Of a stretch of 64,000 bases of DNA, positions 23,337 to 38,588 are shown one piece after another. Every line of letters begins with the position of its first letter. The stretch's first letter is position 1. Source of the DNA: Casuarius casuarius (lineage: Eukaryota; Chordata; Aves; Casuariiformes; Casuariidae); assembly GCA_003342895.1 (NCBI GenBank), contig PTFA01000017.1:866016-930015 (forward strand), in the 5' to 3' direction. A program made the position numbers and the translations under genes. A model generated the notes under the pieces. It searched no databases. It had not been told where the DNA came from and was given only the letters and a program-made list of their open reading frames with translations.

Positions 23337-25124
23337 ATGAGTTACTTCCTGTCCTACTGCAAAGCACACTGCAATGCTGTGCTCTCCCAGTACCAAATCC
23401 TGAGATCAGAAGGCTTTCTGTGTGATATTTTGCTGAAAGTGAAGGAAAATGAATTTCCTGCACACAAGTCTTTGCTGGCATGTTCCAGTGACTACTTTCG
23501 AGCCATGTTCAAAAGTTACACCCAAGAATCTAAAGCCAGTGTAATTCATCTGCAAGTTGTCTCACCCACCGGTCTCCAGCATGTCCTAGATTTCATTTAC
23601 ACTTCCTTGTTGCCCCTTTCTTTTGAAAGCCTGGAGGATACCTTGGAAGCTGCAAGTTACTTGCAAGTGACTGATGCTATTGGCTTGTGCAATCAGTACT
23701 TGGTTAACAATCTTACCTTGGAAAACTGCTGTTTTTCTGCCAATGTTGCGAGAAAGTTCTATCTTCCAGATGCCTTAGCAGCAACAGAAAAATACATTAT
23801 CAATAATCTTTGGAAGTTGCTGGACTTGGATTTTACAGGACTGCTTCAGCTGAACTTCAGGTCTTTGCTAGCAGTGGTTGAATCACCAGACCTCCCTAGG
23901 GTGAAAGAAACCCGCTTGCTGAATCTTGTGCTGATGTGGCTGAAGCAGGACACATCCAGGCTGGTTCATAAAAGTAGCCTTTTAGAGCACATAAGATATG
24001 GTCTCATCCCGGTGGAAGATCTGAGAAAAACCTACACACAGTCAGAGGTGTCCCTCACCGCAGGTATTAAGTGCTTGATCATTAAAGCAATAAATTACCA
24101 TGCATCTGCTTTCAGACAGCCTGTCCTGCAGGATAAGTCCACCACTCTGAGGAACCAGAAGACCCGGATCATTCTGCTGGGGGGAGGGACAGCAAGTGAG
24201 GGGCTTGTCACCGAAGTGGTGGCCTTTGATGTTTACAATCACAGATGGCGAGCTCTCACGCAGGTACAGGACAGGGTGCAGAACCACAGCATGTGTGTGG
24301 TGGGGAACTTCCTCTACGTGCTGGGTGGGGAAATAGAAGGTGGTGCTCTGGGAGATGCAAAACCTGACAACGTCTTATCGGTTACAAACAAGGTCCACCG
24401 TTATGATCCGAGATTTAATAGGTGGACACAAATCACTGGCATGCTGGAAAAGAGATGCCAGTTTTCTTGTTGTGTCCTAGGCAACAGTATCTGTGCCATT
24501 GGTGGAAGAGGTGAGAATGGGTTGCTGCATTCGTCTGTGGAAGTCTACGACATCAGCAGGGACAGGTGGATGAAGGCCAGGGAATTGCCATGCAAGATAC
24601 ATGGCCATGCCGGTGCCATTTGTAAGAATACTATATACATCTCAGGTGGCAAATGCACAGATCAAGCCAACACAAGTAAGGACGTATATTCTCTGAGCTC
24701 ACTGGAAGGGCAGTGGATGAAACAAGCCCCCATGAGCATTGCTCGGTTTGGGCACCAGATGGCAACAATCAGAGAAGCCATATTCACATTTTTAGGATTA
24801 TATGAACCATTCTCTGAAATAGAAAGATATGACCCTGATCAAAACCAATGGACTCGTTTAAGGCCACTGACCTATGATCGATTTTGCTATGGGCTGGCAG
24901 TTGTAGAAGAAACTGCACTTCTTATTGGGGGAAAGAAATGGCAAGACTCACAGGAAGTCCCCACTCAAGATGTGGTTGGCTACGATATCGACAATGATGG
25001 CTGGGAAGAGATCTGCAAAGTTCCCTCGCCCTGGTGGGGACTGCAGTGTGCAGTGCTGCAGCTCTCCGAAGAGGCCGATGAACAGGACAATGACAGCCAA
25101 CAAAAGAAGCAGCAAAGCTGCTGA
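23337..25124 (+). CDS. KLHL34: Kelch-like protein 34 (BTB-BACK-kelch)
   Basis: The product is a 595-residue BTB-BACK-kelch protein, a family that generally serves as substrate adaptors for CUL3 ubiquitin ligases; the KLHL34 substrate is not established. Visible domains are BTB at about 20-125 (FLCDILL, then FPAHKSLLACSSDYFRAMF), BACK at about 130-240, and six kelch blades at about 277-575 whose GG and YD..W landmarks recur (YVLGGE with YDPRFNRW, CAIGGR with YDISRDRW, YISGGK, TFLGLY with YDPDQNQW, LLIGGK with YDIDNDGW). The tail is polar and ends in CysStop. The start MSYFLSYCKAHC matches the mammalian N terminus I remember. The frame is open back to a TAA at 23,220, but the first ATG is at 23,334, immediately before this one. 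The 23,337 ATG has A at -3 and is preferred. There are no internal stops or frameshifts. The human protein is about 644 residues; the difference is mainly an acidic insert before the first full kelch blade, which is absent here. Confidence 0.95.
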   Translation: MSYFLSYCKAHCNAVLSQYQILRSEGFLCDILLKVKENEFPAHKSLLACSSDYFRAMFKSYTQESKASVIHLQVVSPTGLQHVLDFIYTSLLPLSFESLEDTLEAASYLQVTDAIGLCNQYLVNNLTLENCCFSANVARKFYLPDALAATEKYIINNLWKLLDLDFTGLLQLNFRSLLAVVESPDLPRVKETRLLNLVLMWLKQDTSRLVHKSSLLEHIRYGLIPVEDLRKTYTQSEVSLTAGIKCLIIKAINYHASAFRQPVLQDKSTTLRNQKTRIILLGGGTASEGLVTEVVAFDVYNHRWRALTQVQDRVQNHSMCVVGNFLYVLGGEIEGGALGDAKPDNVLSVTNKVHRYDPRFNRWTQITGMLEKRCQFSCCVLGNSICAIGGRGENGLLHSSVEVYDISRDRWMKARELPCKIHGHAGAICKNTIYISGGKCTDQANTSKDVYSLSSLEGQWMKQAPMSIARFGHQMATIREAIFTFLGLYEPFSEIERYDPDQNQWTRLRPLTYDRFCYGLAVVEETALLIGGKKWQDSQEVPTQDVVGYDIDNDGWEEICKVPSPWWGLQCAVLQLSEEADEQDNDSQQKKQQSC

Positions 25125-26335
25125 GCTAACACTTTGTGGAGTAATCATCCCAGGACATAAGCCAGCAGGGCTGTCCTGGAGAAGAAAAAGGAAATTGCAG
25201 TGGCACTAAATGTGACAGACTCGAGGTTTTGCTTTGACAAGCAATACGCTTGGTGGAAATAGGCAAGAAAACCTGGCTCTAGCATAGGAAAAGGTGCTGT
25301 GATTTATACAGCTGAAAGCTGATCTCAAGGAGGATGGATGTAGCAAGTAGCATGTTTGGGGGCGATGAGCTAGAAAGACAATGTTTGACTTTTTTTGGAA
25401 GAATAATACCTAGATAGCAATTAATAGCTGTTGCAAGTCAGATTTTTCAAAGGTTAAAAAATATAATCCATCTTTTCTGTTTTCCTAATCAGAGGTGAAT
25501 TTCCCAGCTGGTAAGTGCTATTGAATTTTATGCTATGGCTAAGCAGAATGAAAGTGAGCTGTATAAAGACTAGAAAATTGATGCCTATGAGAGCTAATAA
25601 TAAGTAGTGCCAAGAAAAAGGTATTATTTGATATGCTACATACTAGGTAAGAATGCCTTAGCTAACCAGCATGAAATTACTGGACAGAAAGCATGGGTTT
25701 TTTGAAATGTAGCCTCAGTTATGACCATATGTTAAAACAGTGATTGTTCCATAGAAGAACTGAAGCAAGAAAGTCACTTCTCTTTGGGCAGCCTTTGTTG
25801 TAGTATGCTTTTCAGACGCTTATTTTGTCTTATTTTAAACACACACAGTATTGACACAGTACATTTCTTTTGTATACGAACCTTGTGTTAGTTTAGATGG
25901 CCAGGACTGAACAGGTATACTTATTTTAAGGCTCTACGAACCCTGTTACAGGAGTTGCAGTAGCTAATGCCCTGATAATTACCTGGGTACTTTACACTTT
26001 ATTATACCTGGTCAGAACGGTAAAATTGTTCACAGTTGCTGAACTAGCACATGAGAGAACCAGGCAGTCAAAAAATGTTTACTTTCATCAAAGAGGACAA
26101 AGGGGAGGAAGGTGACCAGAGGTTTTCAGAAGTCTCTATTCAGTGTCTGCCTACATCCAAAACAGCAATAGCCTTACTTCCTCTTGGCCATGTTGGCAGA
26201 GTCCGAAGGCACAGACTGTGAGCGCACTTTAAGGCATACTGCTCTGTGAAATGCAGGTAACATGTCCAGATGCCAGAGAATCATCTTGTATGGAGTCTAT
26301 TGAATCTCTAATAATAAACAGTGATTTAAAAGCTA
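25125..26335 (+). other. KLHL34 3' UTR
   Basis: This AT-rich stretch of about 1.2 kb without a convincing reading frame runs from the TGA stop to the first good polyadenylation signal at 26,313. Its end is inferred from that signal. Its length is close to what I recall for the human 3' UTR. Confidence 0.65.
26313..26318 (+). terminator. KLHL34 polyadenylation signal
   Basis: A perfect AATAAA is followed by an AT-rich stretch and then a T-rich region (TTGTACTTCATTTTACAGTG), suiting cleavage near 26,335. A second AATAAA on the same strand at 26,389-26,394 is a possible alternative. The - strand signal of CNKSR2 begins 19 bases downstream. Confidence 0.65.
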
Positions 26336-26337
26336 AA

Positions 26338-26343
26338 TTTATT
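26338..26343 (-). terminator. CNKSR2 distal polyadenylation signal
   Basis: TTTATT on the + strand reads AATAAA for CNKSR2. Downstream on the - strand a T/G-rich stretch (CACTGTTTATTATTAG) could serve as the downstream element, placing cleavage at about 26,315-26,325, inside the 3' end of KLHL34. Confidence 0.6.
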
Positions 26344-27014
26344 GTACTTCATTTTACAGTGTTCCCTTTCTGAGCTGAGGCTTAATACAATAAAAATATA
26401 TATAGAAGAACATTTAATAGTCTTAAGGCAGCACAATGGATAGGACACATGTTCTTTGTCACTAGACTAGCTTAAAAACCTGTAATGTTTAATTTTCACC
26501 TTTAAAGCAATCAAGCTGACTTTACTAATGTAAAGTGCAGACAGAATAGCTGTTGCATAGCAACAGATCTAAGTCTTCTGATCTGCCTTGGTTTTGACAA
26601 GGAATCAACTACACAGTGTGCATATACATCCATCAGATATAAAGAGTTTTTATATGAATATATTTACTTTTGGTCCAGTAAACAATAGCAAGAGAATCTA
26701 AATGCTTGGAACAATAGCACAATCCATCTCAAGTCAAGCATTTTTTTAAGAGAAATTTACAAAAACCTCACAAATTTAATATACAAGTCAGTACCCATGC
26801 AGTAAATAAATGTCCGGTTTATACAAACAATATTCTTCTAAATGGTACAAATATTACACTGGATCAAGAATTCTATACAAATGTTAATACATGATTTGTC
26901 ATTCATATTGACTTGAATATAGGATTACCTAAAATGGGCTACAGAAAGGCCACTCTTCTGTACAATTGTGCAAAATCTGCAAAACATTTGCAATCTAAAT
27001 GTAACAATATAACC

Positions 27015-27107
27015 AGGGAGGAAGGAAGGAAGGAAGAAGGAAGAAAGGAAGGATGGAAGAAAGTAAGGAAGGCAGGAAGGAAGGCAGGAGGAAGGAGAAG
27101 AAAGAAA
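27015..27107. repeat. Imperfect (GGAA)n / (TTCC)n microsatellite
   Basis: About 90 bases are almost pure purine on the + strand, built from GGAA units with AGAAGG and GGCA interruptions. In the CNKSR2 transcript it reads as a pyrimidine-rich TTCC tract inside the 3' UTR. GGAA is also the core of ETS-factor sites, though here it is probably only a length-variable repeat. Confidence 0.85.
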
Positions 27108-28396
27108 ATCATCTGTCCTTTCTTTCATTCATCCCATCATGGAGATAACTGCCAGGAAATAACAGAGCTCATGAAGTTTAAAGTACATTCACTGAGCTGT
27201 ACAGGCAATAGTTGGAAGTTGGTTAAGAGTACAACTCACTGTAAGAAGTATAAAGGAGGCTTTTCCCTTTCACATGAGCATTATTAAATCATATCATGAG
27301 TCCTAACTTACACAGCAAAACATTGAAAAGCAGCACAAATATTTTGTCAAGCTCTGCTCACTTTTCAAAAACAAGCCCATAAAGAGTAAATACATGATTT
27401 AAGATTTACCTCCCACTTTCCTAGCATGTGCCTAACTCCAAGGTGATATTACTACTCATATTCACTGGGTTGTATCCAGCACATCTCAAATCTCATGGAA
27501 GTTTAAAACATTTTAATTGGCTTGTGAACTCAGCAGAATCCAAAGACTTCCCTCTCCTTTCAAAAGCAAACCAGACTCTTTTAGTTCTCAGCTATTTTTC
27601 AGGTTCTGTGCTCAACTCTGTTCCCATCACACATTTTTCCCTGCATACAATATGGTCAAATTTCTCATCTCACAAAACAAACAAAAGACTACTTGAAAAA
27701 TCCCATTCATTCCTTTCCTATTGTGGGAATTTTCAAAGCCCCTCAGATTCAGAACATTTCATTGGGAACCTTTTCCACTGCTGCTTTTCTAGGCAGCAGA
27801 AATACCTTTATCAAGGATGTTCAAAGTTGAAATTTTCTCTTTTCCAAAATCTGCATATTATACTGATACCTTCAGTAGAAAAGCAGCATGAATGACAGGA
27901 CCATAACTAATTTTTTTAAAAATCAACCAAATATAATTAAGAGACAAATAACACATAATTTGGTCTTAATTAGAATACAAACCAGCATCCCTTTGCACTG
28001 ATGGTAAACCTTAGCAACAGGCTTTAAAAAAGCACAAGGAAATAAGACCCAACCTTTTAACACTTAAATTCACATTAGTCATTTTTGTTTGCTGATTTTT
28101 ATCCTTTTATCTGTTTGACAAAACCGAAACACAGCTACTGCATTACACCTTTTCCCTGTCATTTATGAAAACTCCTAGAGTTTCTTATTAAGTATAAAAA
28201 AAGTTTTTTTCACACCACCAAAATAGTAGCTGCACTCCAAAAATGCAATGCAATACTGGAGTTATAAATATAAAATATCATTGTAAAAGTGACCTTCAGT
28301 AACAAAACATTCATCTTGTAGAACTTTCTGTGCGAAGGCCACAGTCTTCCAAAAATGCTTTTAAATACTTTCTTTAATAGTTATAGATCATGTTCA

Positions 28397-28402
28397 TTTA
28401 TT
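28397..28402 (-). terminator. Possible proximal CNKSR2 polyadenylation signal
   Basis: AATAAA on the - strand lies 214 bases past the stop codon. Use of it would give a short 3' UTR lacking the TTCC tract. Usage cannot be told from sequence. Confidence 0.3.
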
Positions 28403-28615
28403 TCACAGAAGGTAAACACAAGCGGAGCATGGTAGCATATAAAATATACAAATCCTCTTTAAAGATATGGTATTGTTAACCAATGAAGGTTTACTTCACA
28501 CAGCTGAGTAACATTAAAATATAATTTACTAGAGCTCCCACATAGTGATATAAAAACTACTTTATGCACTTAAGTAAAGGGCTGCAGTGTAGTAAATGGG
28601 CAAAAAGAGAGTCCT

Positions 28616-32337
<3,722 letters not shown>

Positions 32338-32777
32338 TTAACAGGTTTAACTAAACCAGAAGGTGAACATTTCACATTTCTAGAAAAAAAGTGCTGCAAG
32401 CCTCGCTACTCCTTCTCTAACTATTGCCTTCAAGAGAAAGGGAGAAAAACTTCCAAGAATTATAAAGCCTTGACCAGTACAGAAAGAAGAAAAGAGAAGT
32501 AGTGCAAGATGAAGTAACCTTATGGTCACATACTGTCAGAAATCACATCTTTAATTGTAATTAAATATATTGGTAACTTGGTTATTACAAGAAAAGGGAG
32601 GATTAGAAGCATCCTGTTGAAGAAGGTGATGAGGAATCTAATTTCTGTCAGAGAGTACTGATGTGTTCTGACACTCGAGGATATGTTTCTAACTGATGGT
32701 CTTGGAATGACATGTCATTTTCCTTCCTACTAGTTTAAAGCCCACTTCTTTTTGTCTCTGTTTTCGGATATTCGTGA

Positions 32778-32820
32778 GTGTTGTTCAATAGTCAATAATG
32801 CTATCACTTGTGGTATTTTT
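32778..32820 (+). repeat. 43-bp direct repeat, copy A
   Basis: This is identical to 33,809-33,851 except for two T/C transitions. The copies share the TTGTTCAATAG and GCTATCACTTGTGG blocks and are offset by 1,031 bases. It is too long for a typical target-site duplication, so a local duplication is likelier. Confidence 0.9.
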
Positions 32821-33099
32821 TTGCTGTACTAATACGCAGACGCTGGACATAAGAATGTATCCATGAGTGACTAGTCAGCAGCGCAGCAACCAAACCACAG
32901 CTGTTTGCATTATGGATTTTTTGGTGTTCATTCTGACTAGCACCAGGAGCATTTTAAAGGAATAAAAAATGAAAGATTTTGCTCCTTTAAAAACAAATTC
33001 AGCCAAAGGTTGGTTAGAAAGCATCAAAACGTCAGCTTCTCACACATTGTTTTCCCCATAAGAAACTTTTGATGACTCAGTAGAAACTTGCAAAGTTTC

Positions 33100-33230
33100 G
33101 GTGAAGCCACGACCAGATGCGTGGTGACCTGCAGAAGCCAGGGCAGGCCTGTGGGACCGAGCTGGGCAGGCAGCATGTCCATCCCCGACATCACCGACAT
33201 CAGCACACGCACCAGCGGCTACCGCCTGGT
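33100..33230. other. GC-rich module inside the repeat-bracketed segment
   Basis: A short GC-rich, CpG-containing stretch stands out from AT-rich intron and carries open frames on both strands (117 and 176 codons on +), with CACC/CAGC-rich repeats near 33,185-33,225 and a donor-like GGTGAGCT at about 33,228. No protein is recognised. It might be a cryptic exon or a regulatory element, with weak support for either. Confidence 0.25.
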
Positions 33231-33808
33231 GAGCTCAGATCTCTCCAGAGCCAGAGGGATGGGACCCTCCCACCCAGTTTTGGTTTTCCTAATCGTGTAC
33301 GTTTTCTTGGGCCAACATGCCCATGTCCTCAGGATGCTTTCATTAAATCCCCTGCAGGAAGGGTACAGCTCTTCAGTTTCAAGCATAACTTCTATCCTGT
33401 GGGTGATCCCATGCCAAGAAATGGCCGTACTCACTGGCTGAAAGTTCAGCGCATGCTGACGTACCCCCACACAGCAAAGCCTCAGTCTCCCCCCATGCTT
33501 GGTGGGTTTTCTATCCGTACCACCGACAGGGTAGTATGGTGGGACAAGCTAGTGTTTAAAAGTGCCATTTCTATGCTGAGAAGACACGCTCACCATGAAC
33601 TACCTGAGGCATCCTCTCGCTCAAGCCAGCACCATGCAGTACAATAACTACTCACCTCTGCTCCAAAAAAGAATGCCAGAGACCAAAATCTCTACCTCCC
33701 ATCACAAAAAGTATTTACATTTGTATAGATCTTTACACAGTCAAAGAATTTTGCAGTCAGCAATTAATCTTGTTCTATCTCTAGCCAGTTTATTCCTTTG
33801 TACTTTTT

Positions 33809-33904
33809 GTGTTGTTCAATAGCCAATAACGCTATCACTTGTGGTATTTTTAAAGCACTCGTTTTTTTAATCACTTGTGGTTTTTAAAGCACTCTTTTTT
33901 TTTT
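33809..33904 (+). repeat. 43-bp direct repeat copy B with tandem partial copy
   Basis: Copy B (33,809-33,851) is followed by a TTTAAAGCACTCGTTTTTTT segment. The ATCACTTGTGG...TTTAAAGCACTC unit then recurs at 33,870-33,904 as a tandem partial copy of about 36 bases with a T-rich tail. Copy A lies 1,031 bases upstream. Confidence 0.85.
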
Positions 33905-36900
33905 AAAGTGATACAGACATGAAGAAGGACTAGAGGTTTTTTATCGATGGAGGTGTTGTGGGTCTGTTGGGTTCTTTCAGTTGGTATATATCCACTCACT
34001 AAATCCTCCCATTGTGTATTGTATGGCTTGGAGACCTGCATTCATCACTGTACGTGCAGGCAAAACTTGAGGAAAAATAAAAATGAGATGCAGTTCGTTC
34101 TTGTGTTTCTTATTAAAAACATCTAATGTGTTAAAGGGGAAAATATTCAGTAGCTGAATATCTAAAGATTGGTTAAAAACCCTGCAGTCTTGATTTTTAT
34201 GCTTTCTTAAAAATTCCATGCAGCAATGAGATAGGATGTTTGGGATATCTGTATCCGTTCTTATCACTGAACATCTAAGTCGACGAGTCTGAGAGCTGGG
34301 GAATGGGAGTGATTTGTGAAAAGGCAAAGGCAAAAAAACCTCCAAGATCTGATAGGGGATTATTTTACATCTGTTTCTCTCTTCCTCTTATCCCATGTTA
34401 TGCAAGGGAAAAAAGATCTTTCCTCTGCTCTCTTTCCCCCAGCAGCATAACCACATTGTATCCTCAGGGGATTACTAAGTACATGGAAACTCTACTGAAG
34501 AAGTGAGCCAGTGCCTTAACTCTGTGCCATTTTAATTTATTTTGCCAGGGTGATCTAGAGCCTGGATCAGCCACCGCTTTCAGGCTTGCCATTGAAAACC
34601 CCCGGGCTCCCGCAACATGAAAGGTCCCAACCATGGTGAAGGACAAAGGTAGCCCTCAAAACAGTTTGGGTTTGACCCTTAGGATCACTCCTGTAACGAA
34701 GCTGGAACTCAGGTCAGCCTGTGCAGATAAGCCACACACACCCCCTGCCACTAGCCCGGCTGTTGGCATTAGCCGGAGCGCCACTGGGCTCCCCAGGGCT
34801 CCCTTCCTCAGGTACGCTGCCTGCTGCTGAGTATGTTGTGGGGGAGATTGCAGGCAGATAATTTCTGCTCTAGCTCCTAACAGGAACAGCCGAGACTGCA
34901 CAGAAAGAGGTGTAGCTAGCCAAGTCATTATTAGGCAGAACTGGGGAGAAATCTAGGTGCCATCTTGTAGCACCAGGCTAACAGGTCTTTGAAGCCCATC
35001 ACCTCTGCCTGTCTGGGGCTTGCCTTCCCCAGGCTCTAACATCACTCAGCTAGAGCATGGATTTGATATGAAGGCAAGAGCAGTGAGGAAAAACAGCAGA
35101 TTCCCTTTCCCTAAATGTCTCGCTGTTGCTGACGTTCCAGAAGCTCAAACGGGGCAAGATACCACCTCATTCCACCCACGGCTTGGGGGAAGGCGGGGGA
35201 GTCATGCTAACACATCCTAAGCCCTTAACATTTTCCACTGGATGTGATGTATTGCTCTCAATGACTGTAGTAAGTTCTCAGTAGGCGGGAATGAGATTAT
35301 ACACAAAATTTGCCTCCTTTGCCCTTCGGCTGAATGGTTTGACTGATTTCCTGTAGGTGCTGGTGAAACCCTTGGTGCCATAAAGGATCTGAGATACTTG
35401 ATTAGATACACAGCTGAGCTTAAAAATATTTTCTTTTTTTAAAAAAATTGGTGGATTTGTATGCAAGTGACATGCTATGCCAGCAGGGCTGTCTTCTTAA
35501 GAAAGAATAAGGCCTCAGGTAATGCCTCATCTAAGTAGAGAAAAGGCCTAATGGAGTTTGTACACTGACCTTGCAGCAGTCTATACAGCAAGTTGTTATT
35601 CACCCTCACTTGGCTGCTGAGTCATAGGTTGCATCTCTCCAGTTGCCTGGTTTCTCTGAATACATCGGTAGATAGCTGTTTCCATATACTACTGAAAAGG
35701 AAGGTCTTTCCTCTGAGGCAATAATTTTGTCCCCGGCCTCATCCATGCTAGAACAACTCTGTCACTTTGGGGCAGAAATAAAGCTGCATAAACTCTGCAG
35801 CAGGCAGGATCTAAATTCTGCACCCTATCTTCCAAATCCCAGACTACCCAGGTACCAAATTCGGTAACAACGAAGTTTCTGCCATATCTTCAAGTGAACA
35901 CAAAACCATTTGCTTTTAACTGAATTAAATTCAGCAGCTGAATAATGCTTCAGACTAGTAAATGCTGTGTTATTATTTTTCATTATTCTGCCTTCCATTT
36001 GGAATAGTTTCGGAACTTTTTGTACTCTACTCCTACTTCTTAAATTGCCACAAATATCTGCATCCATTTTTACACCTTCTCAGGAGATGAAGCTGGAGAT
36101 TATGGCTGAGTGGGTGAAATTATGGTGAGAAAATGGTTGGGGTGGTTGGCATTCAGGAAAATTTGGTGGGATTTTTTTACATTATGCTCCTGCTTGTTGT
36201 TAAAATGACAGTGACCTGAGGTCCATGACGTAATAAGTGTAACCACCTCCTGGCTCCATACATTTTTCCATTATTTTCCTCCTATAAACCAATATCTAAA
36301 GAGCAATCAATAAGAACATAAGGTATTTGAGTGAAAAGTGAGCAGAGAGAAAGTGTTAACATTGATATTTACATGGTCTGAGAGTAGATCATTCGTTTCC
36401 TAATCATTAACATCAGGAAGATGATACGAAATTAGGGACACGTAGAAGGTCACCGTTGCAACCTAGCTGGCTAACACATCATTCCGTGGACACAGAAAAT
36501 CTCTAAGCATACTTTTCTCACAAATTGGCTCTAAATATCTGGGAAAATCCCTAGAAATTTTCAGTGGAGGTTCCTGCACTTCTCTGACTCACTTTCCCTG
36601 TAAAAGCTCATGCCACTGAAAGCTTGCATGGTTTTTCCCCTTCAGTGAAGTACCAGAAGAGCCAGTGACTGTACCTGGGGCCATGAGTGTAGATAACTGC
36701 CCATGCAAGGACAGCACAACACAACTAGTCATTGGTTTTTATCGCCTGCTATGCCAACATGGTCAGATTTTTCAAGGGCTGAAGCTCTCCTCTGATGCAC
36801 CTTTGTACTTTGCCTATTCCTCCTAATGCCACCCAGGCTCCTCTCGTTATTGTTAGACTTCTCTTCTTGTCCCGCGTGATGGACACCATTGCCCACTCCG

Positions 36901-38588
36901 ACTGCATTCTCCGTTTTTCCACTATCCTGTTTGCTGTTTGCTACCTTTACAGCTTAGTGACGCACTTTCCCGCACTGTGCGACTCCTGTCATGCACACCC
37001 ACTGCTCTACCTGCAATTAGCCCTGCATTTGAACAAAATTACCACCTTCTGCAAGTCCCGAGAAAGCTGAGCTGCTGCAAATTCTGTGACAGAGAGTGAA
37101 CAACATACAAGCAGTTGAACTGAAATCCTCCATGCTCCACTGAAATCCAAACTCCCACTTTCATTCCTTTTGGTGAGCTCACTTTCTATGGCAGAGAAAC
37201 CAGCTCAGCTCATCTTTCTCAGGATCTTAAGGAGGTAATTTTGTTAGAACACAGCACTAATTATATTATTAAACAGCTGCCATATGTTATTTTACCCCTA
37301 CAAATCTCACAAGACTTGCTTCCAATTTTACAGTTATACCTGCTTTACCTTTAGCACTGGGGAGCCATCTAACTGAAACCTCCCACAGACTTTTTCTGGC
37401 TGTCAGTAAATGCTCTACCAAAACTGAGAGAGCATTTTTGGCCTCTGGGAAATGGTCTCAAGCCAGATAAAAACAAGCCCTGACACAAGTCTCATGCTGA
37501 TGCACAAATCCCTGCTCTTCTCTTTCGTCATCTTGATCCTGATGCATCCGCATTAGAAAAAGAGAAGTTTGTCTACCACATATTAGCTGACACAAGCTAA
37601 CTAGTAAGTGACAAAATCCTAAAGCAGACAGAGTGTTTTGCAATTTTGCTATGCCACAGCATGTTGGGCATGCCATGTCTACTATAAGGTCTATTAAAAA
37701 CCGCGTGGTCCTCCTGTGATTTCAATTTTAGGTAACATGGTAAACAGACATCTGCTGTTCCCCACTGAAGGGAGGGCTTCTTGCTGCAAGCCCTCAAGCC
37801 CTAGCTCAAGCTATCTGCCGACTGAAGCATGAGAACATGCAGGTAAGGGCACAGGCTGTAACACGTCCATGGGGGCAGACAGCCAGACTGAGGTTGTAAA
37901 CCTGGGAGAATAGGTAGGGGAAAGACAGAAGGGATCTCTCTGTATTTAAGATGAGAAAGCAAAAGGATAGAAGGAGAATGGATGTGAGTTTTGGCTGTGT
38001 TGGAAGGGAGGGAAGAGAAGAAATCCTCCAACGAAGTACTTCTCAGTTTCTCAGTGCAAGGCTGCTGTTCAGGTTAATCTTAAGATTCTAAACTGCACAA
38101 GGGGGAGACATATCCAAATACTTACGACGCAGAAGAAGGAAAGAATTGCAGTCATTTTTGCACTATTTAGGTGGACTGCAGGCAGACAAAGCTAAATGTT
38201 TCCTTTTCCCCCAGTCTACAAACCAAAAGTAAAGTTTTATAAGATTGTGGCTGCACAGCTGTGTGTGCTGTATAAAGTCACCCCTGCACATGTGTATGGG
38301 AAGCTATGGTAACATGGAAAATCAGCTCATATTAGAAAAGCACTACTAGTCACATCACTGATTACTGAGAAAAGGAACAAAGGAACAGTGTTTAAGCACG
38401 GCATGGTGCAAGCAGGCAGGAGGTACAATAAGATACAATTCTGATCTACATGAAAGCCAACTGCTAATCATCTGCTCTGGATAATAAAGAGCTGATTTTC
38501 TTGTTAAAGCAGAAATAGAAACCTGTATCACCTCCCACTCCATATTACAGTAAAATAAAGGCCTGACTGGGCATGCAAGTATGCATGT

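Larger units (their letters stand above)
26320..28615 (-). other. CNKSR2 3' UTR
   Basis: This is sequence between the CNKSR2 stop codon and the distal AATAAA at 26,338-26,343 (read on the - strand). About 2.3 kb fits a long neuronal 3' UTR of the size I recall for the mammalian gene. It is AT-rich and includes a TTCC-type tract (27,015-27,107). The 155-codon + strand frame at 27,428-27,895 is antisense to it and resembles nothing known. Confidence 0.6.

Noticed and set aside
27428..27895. 155-codon + strand frame
   Set aside because: It lies antisense in the CNKSR2 3' UTR, has low-complexity hydrophobic/Ser-rich composition and no homologue I recognise.
33117..33647. 176-codon + strand frame in CNKSR2 intron
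   Set aside because: Length is explained by GC-rich sequence at its start; a second overlapping + strand frame is equally open, and neither resembles a known protein.
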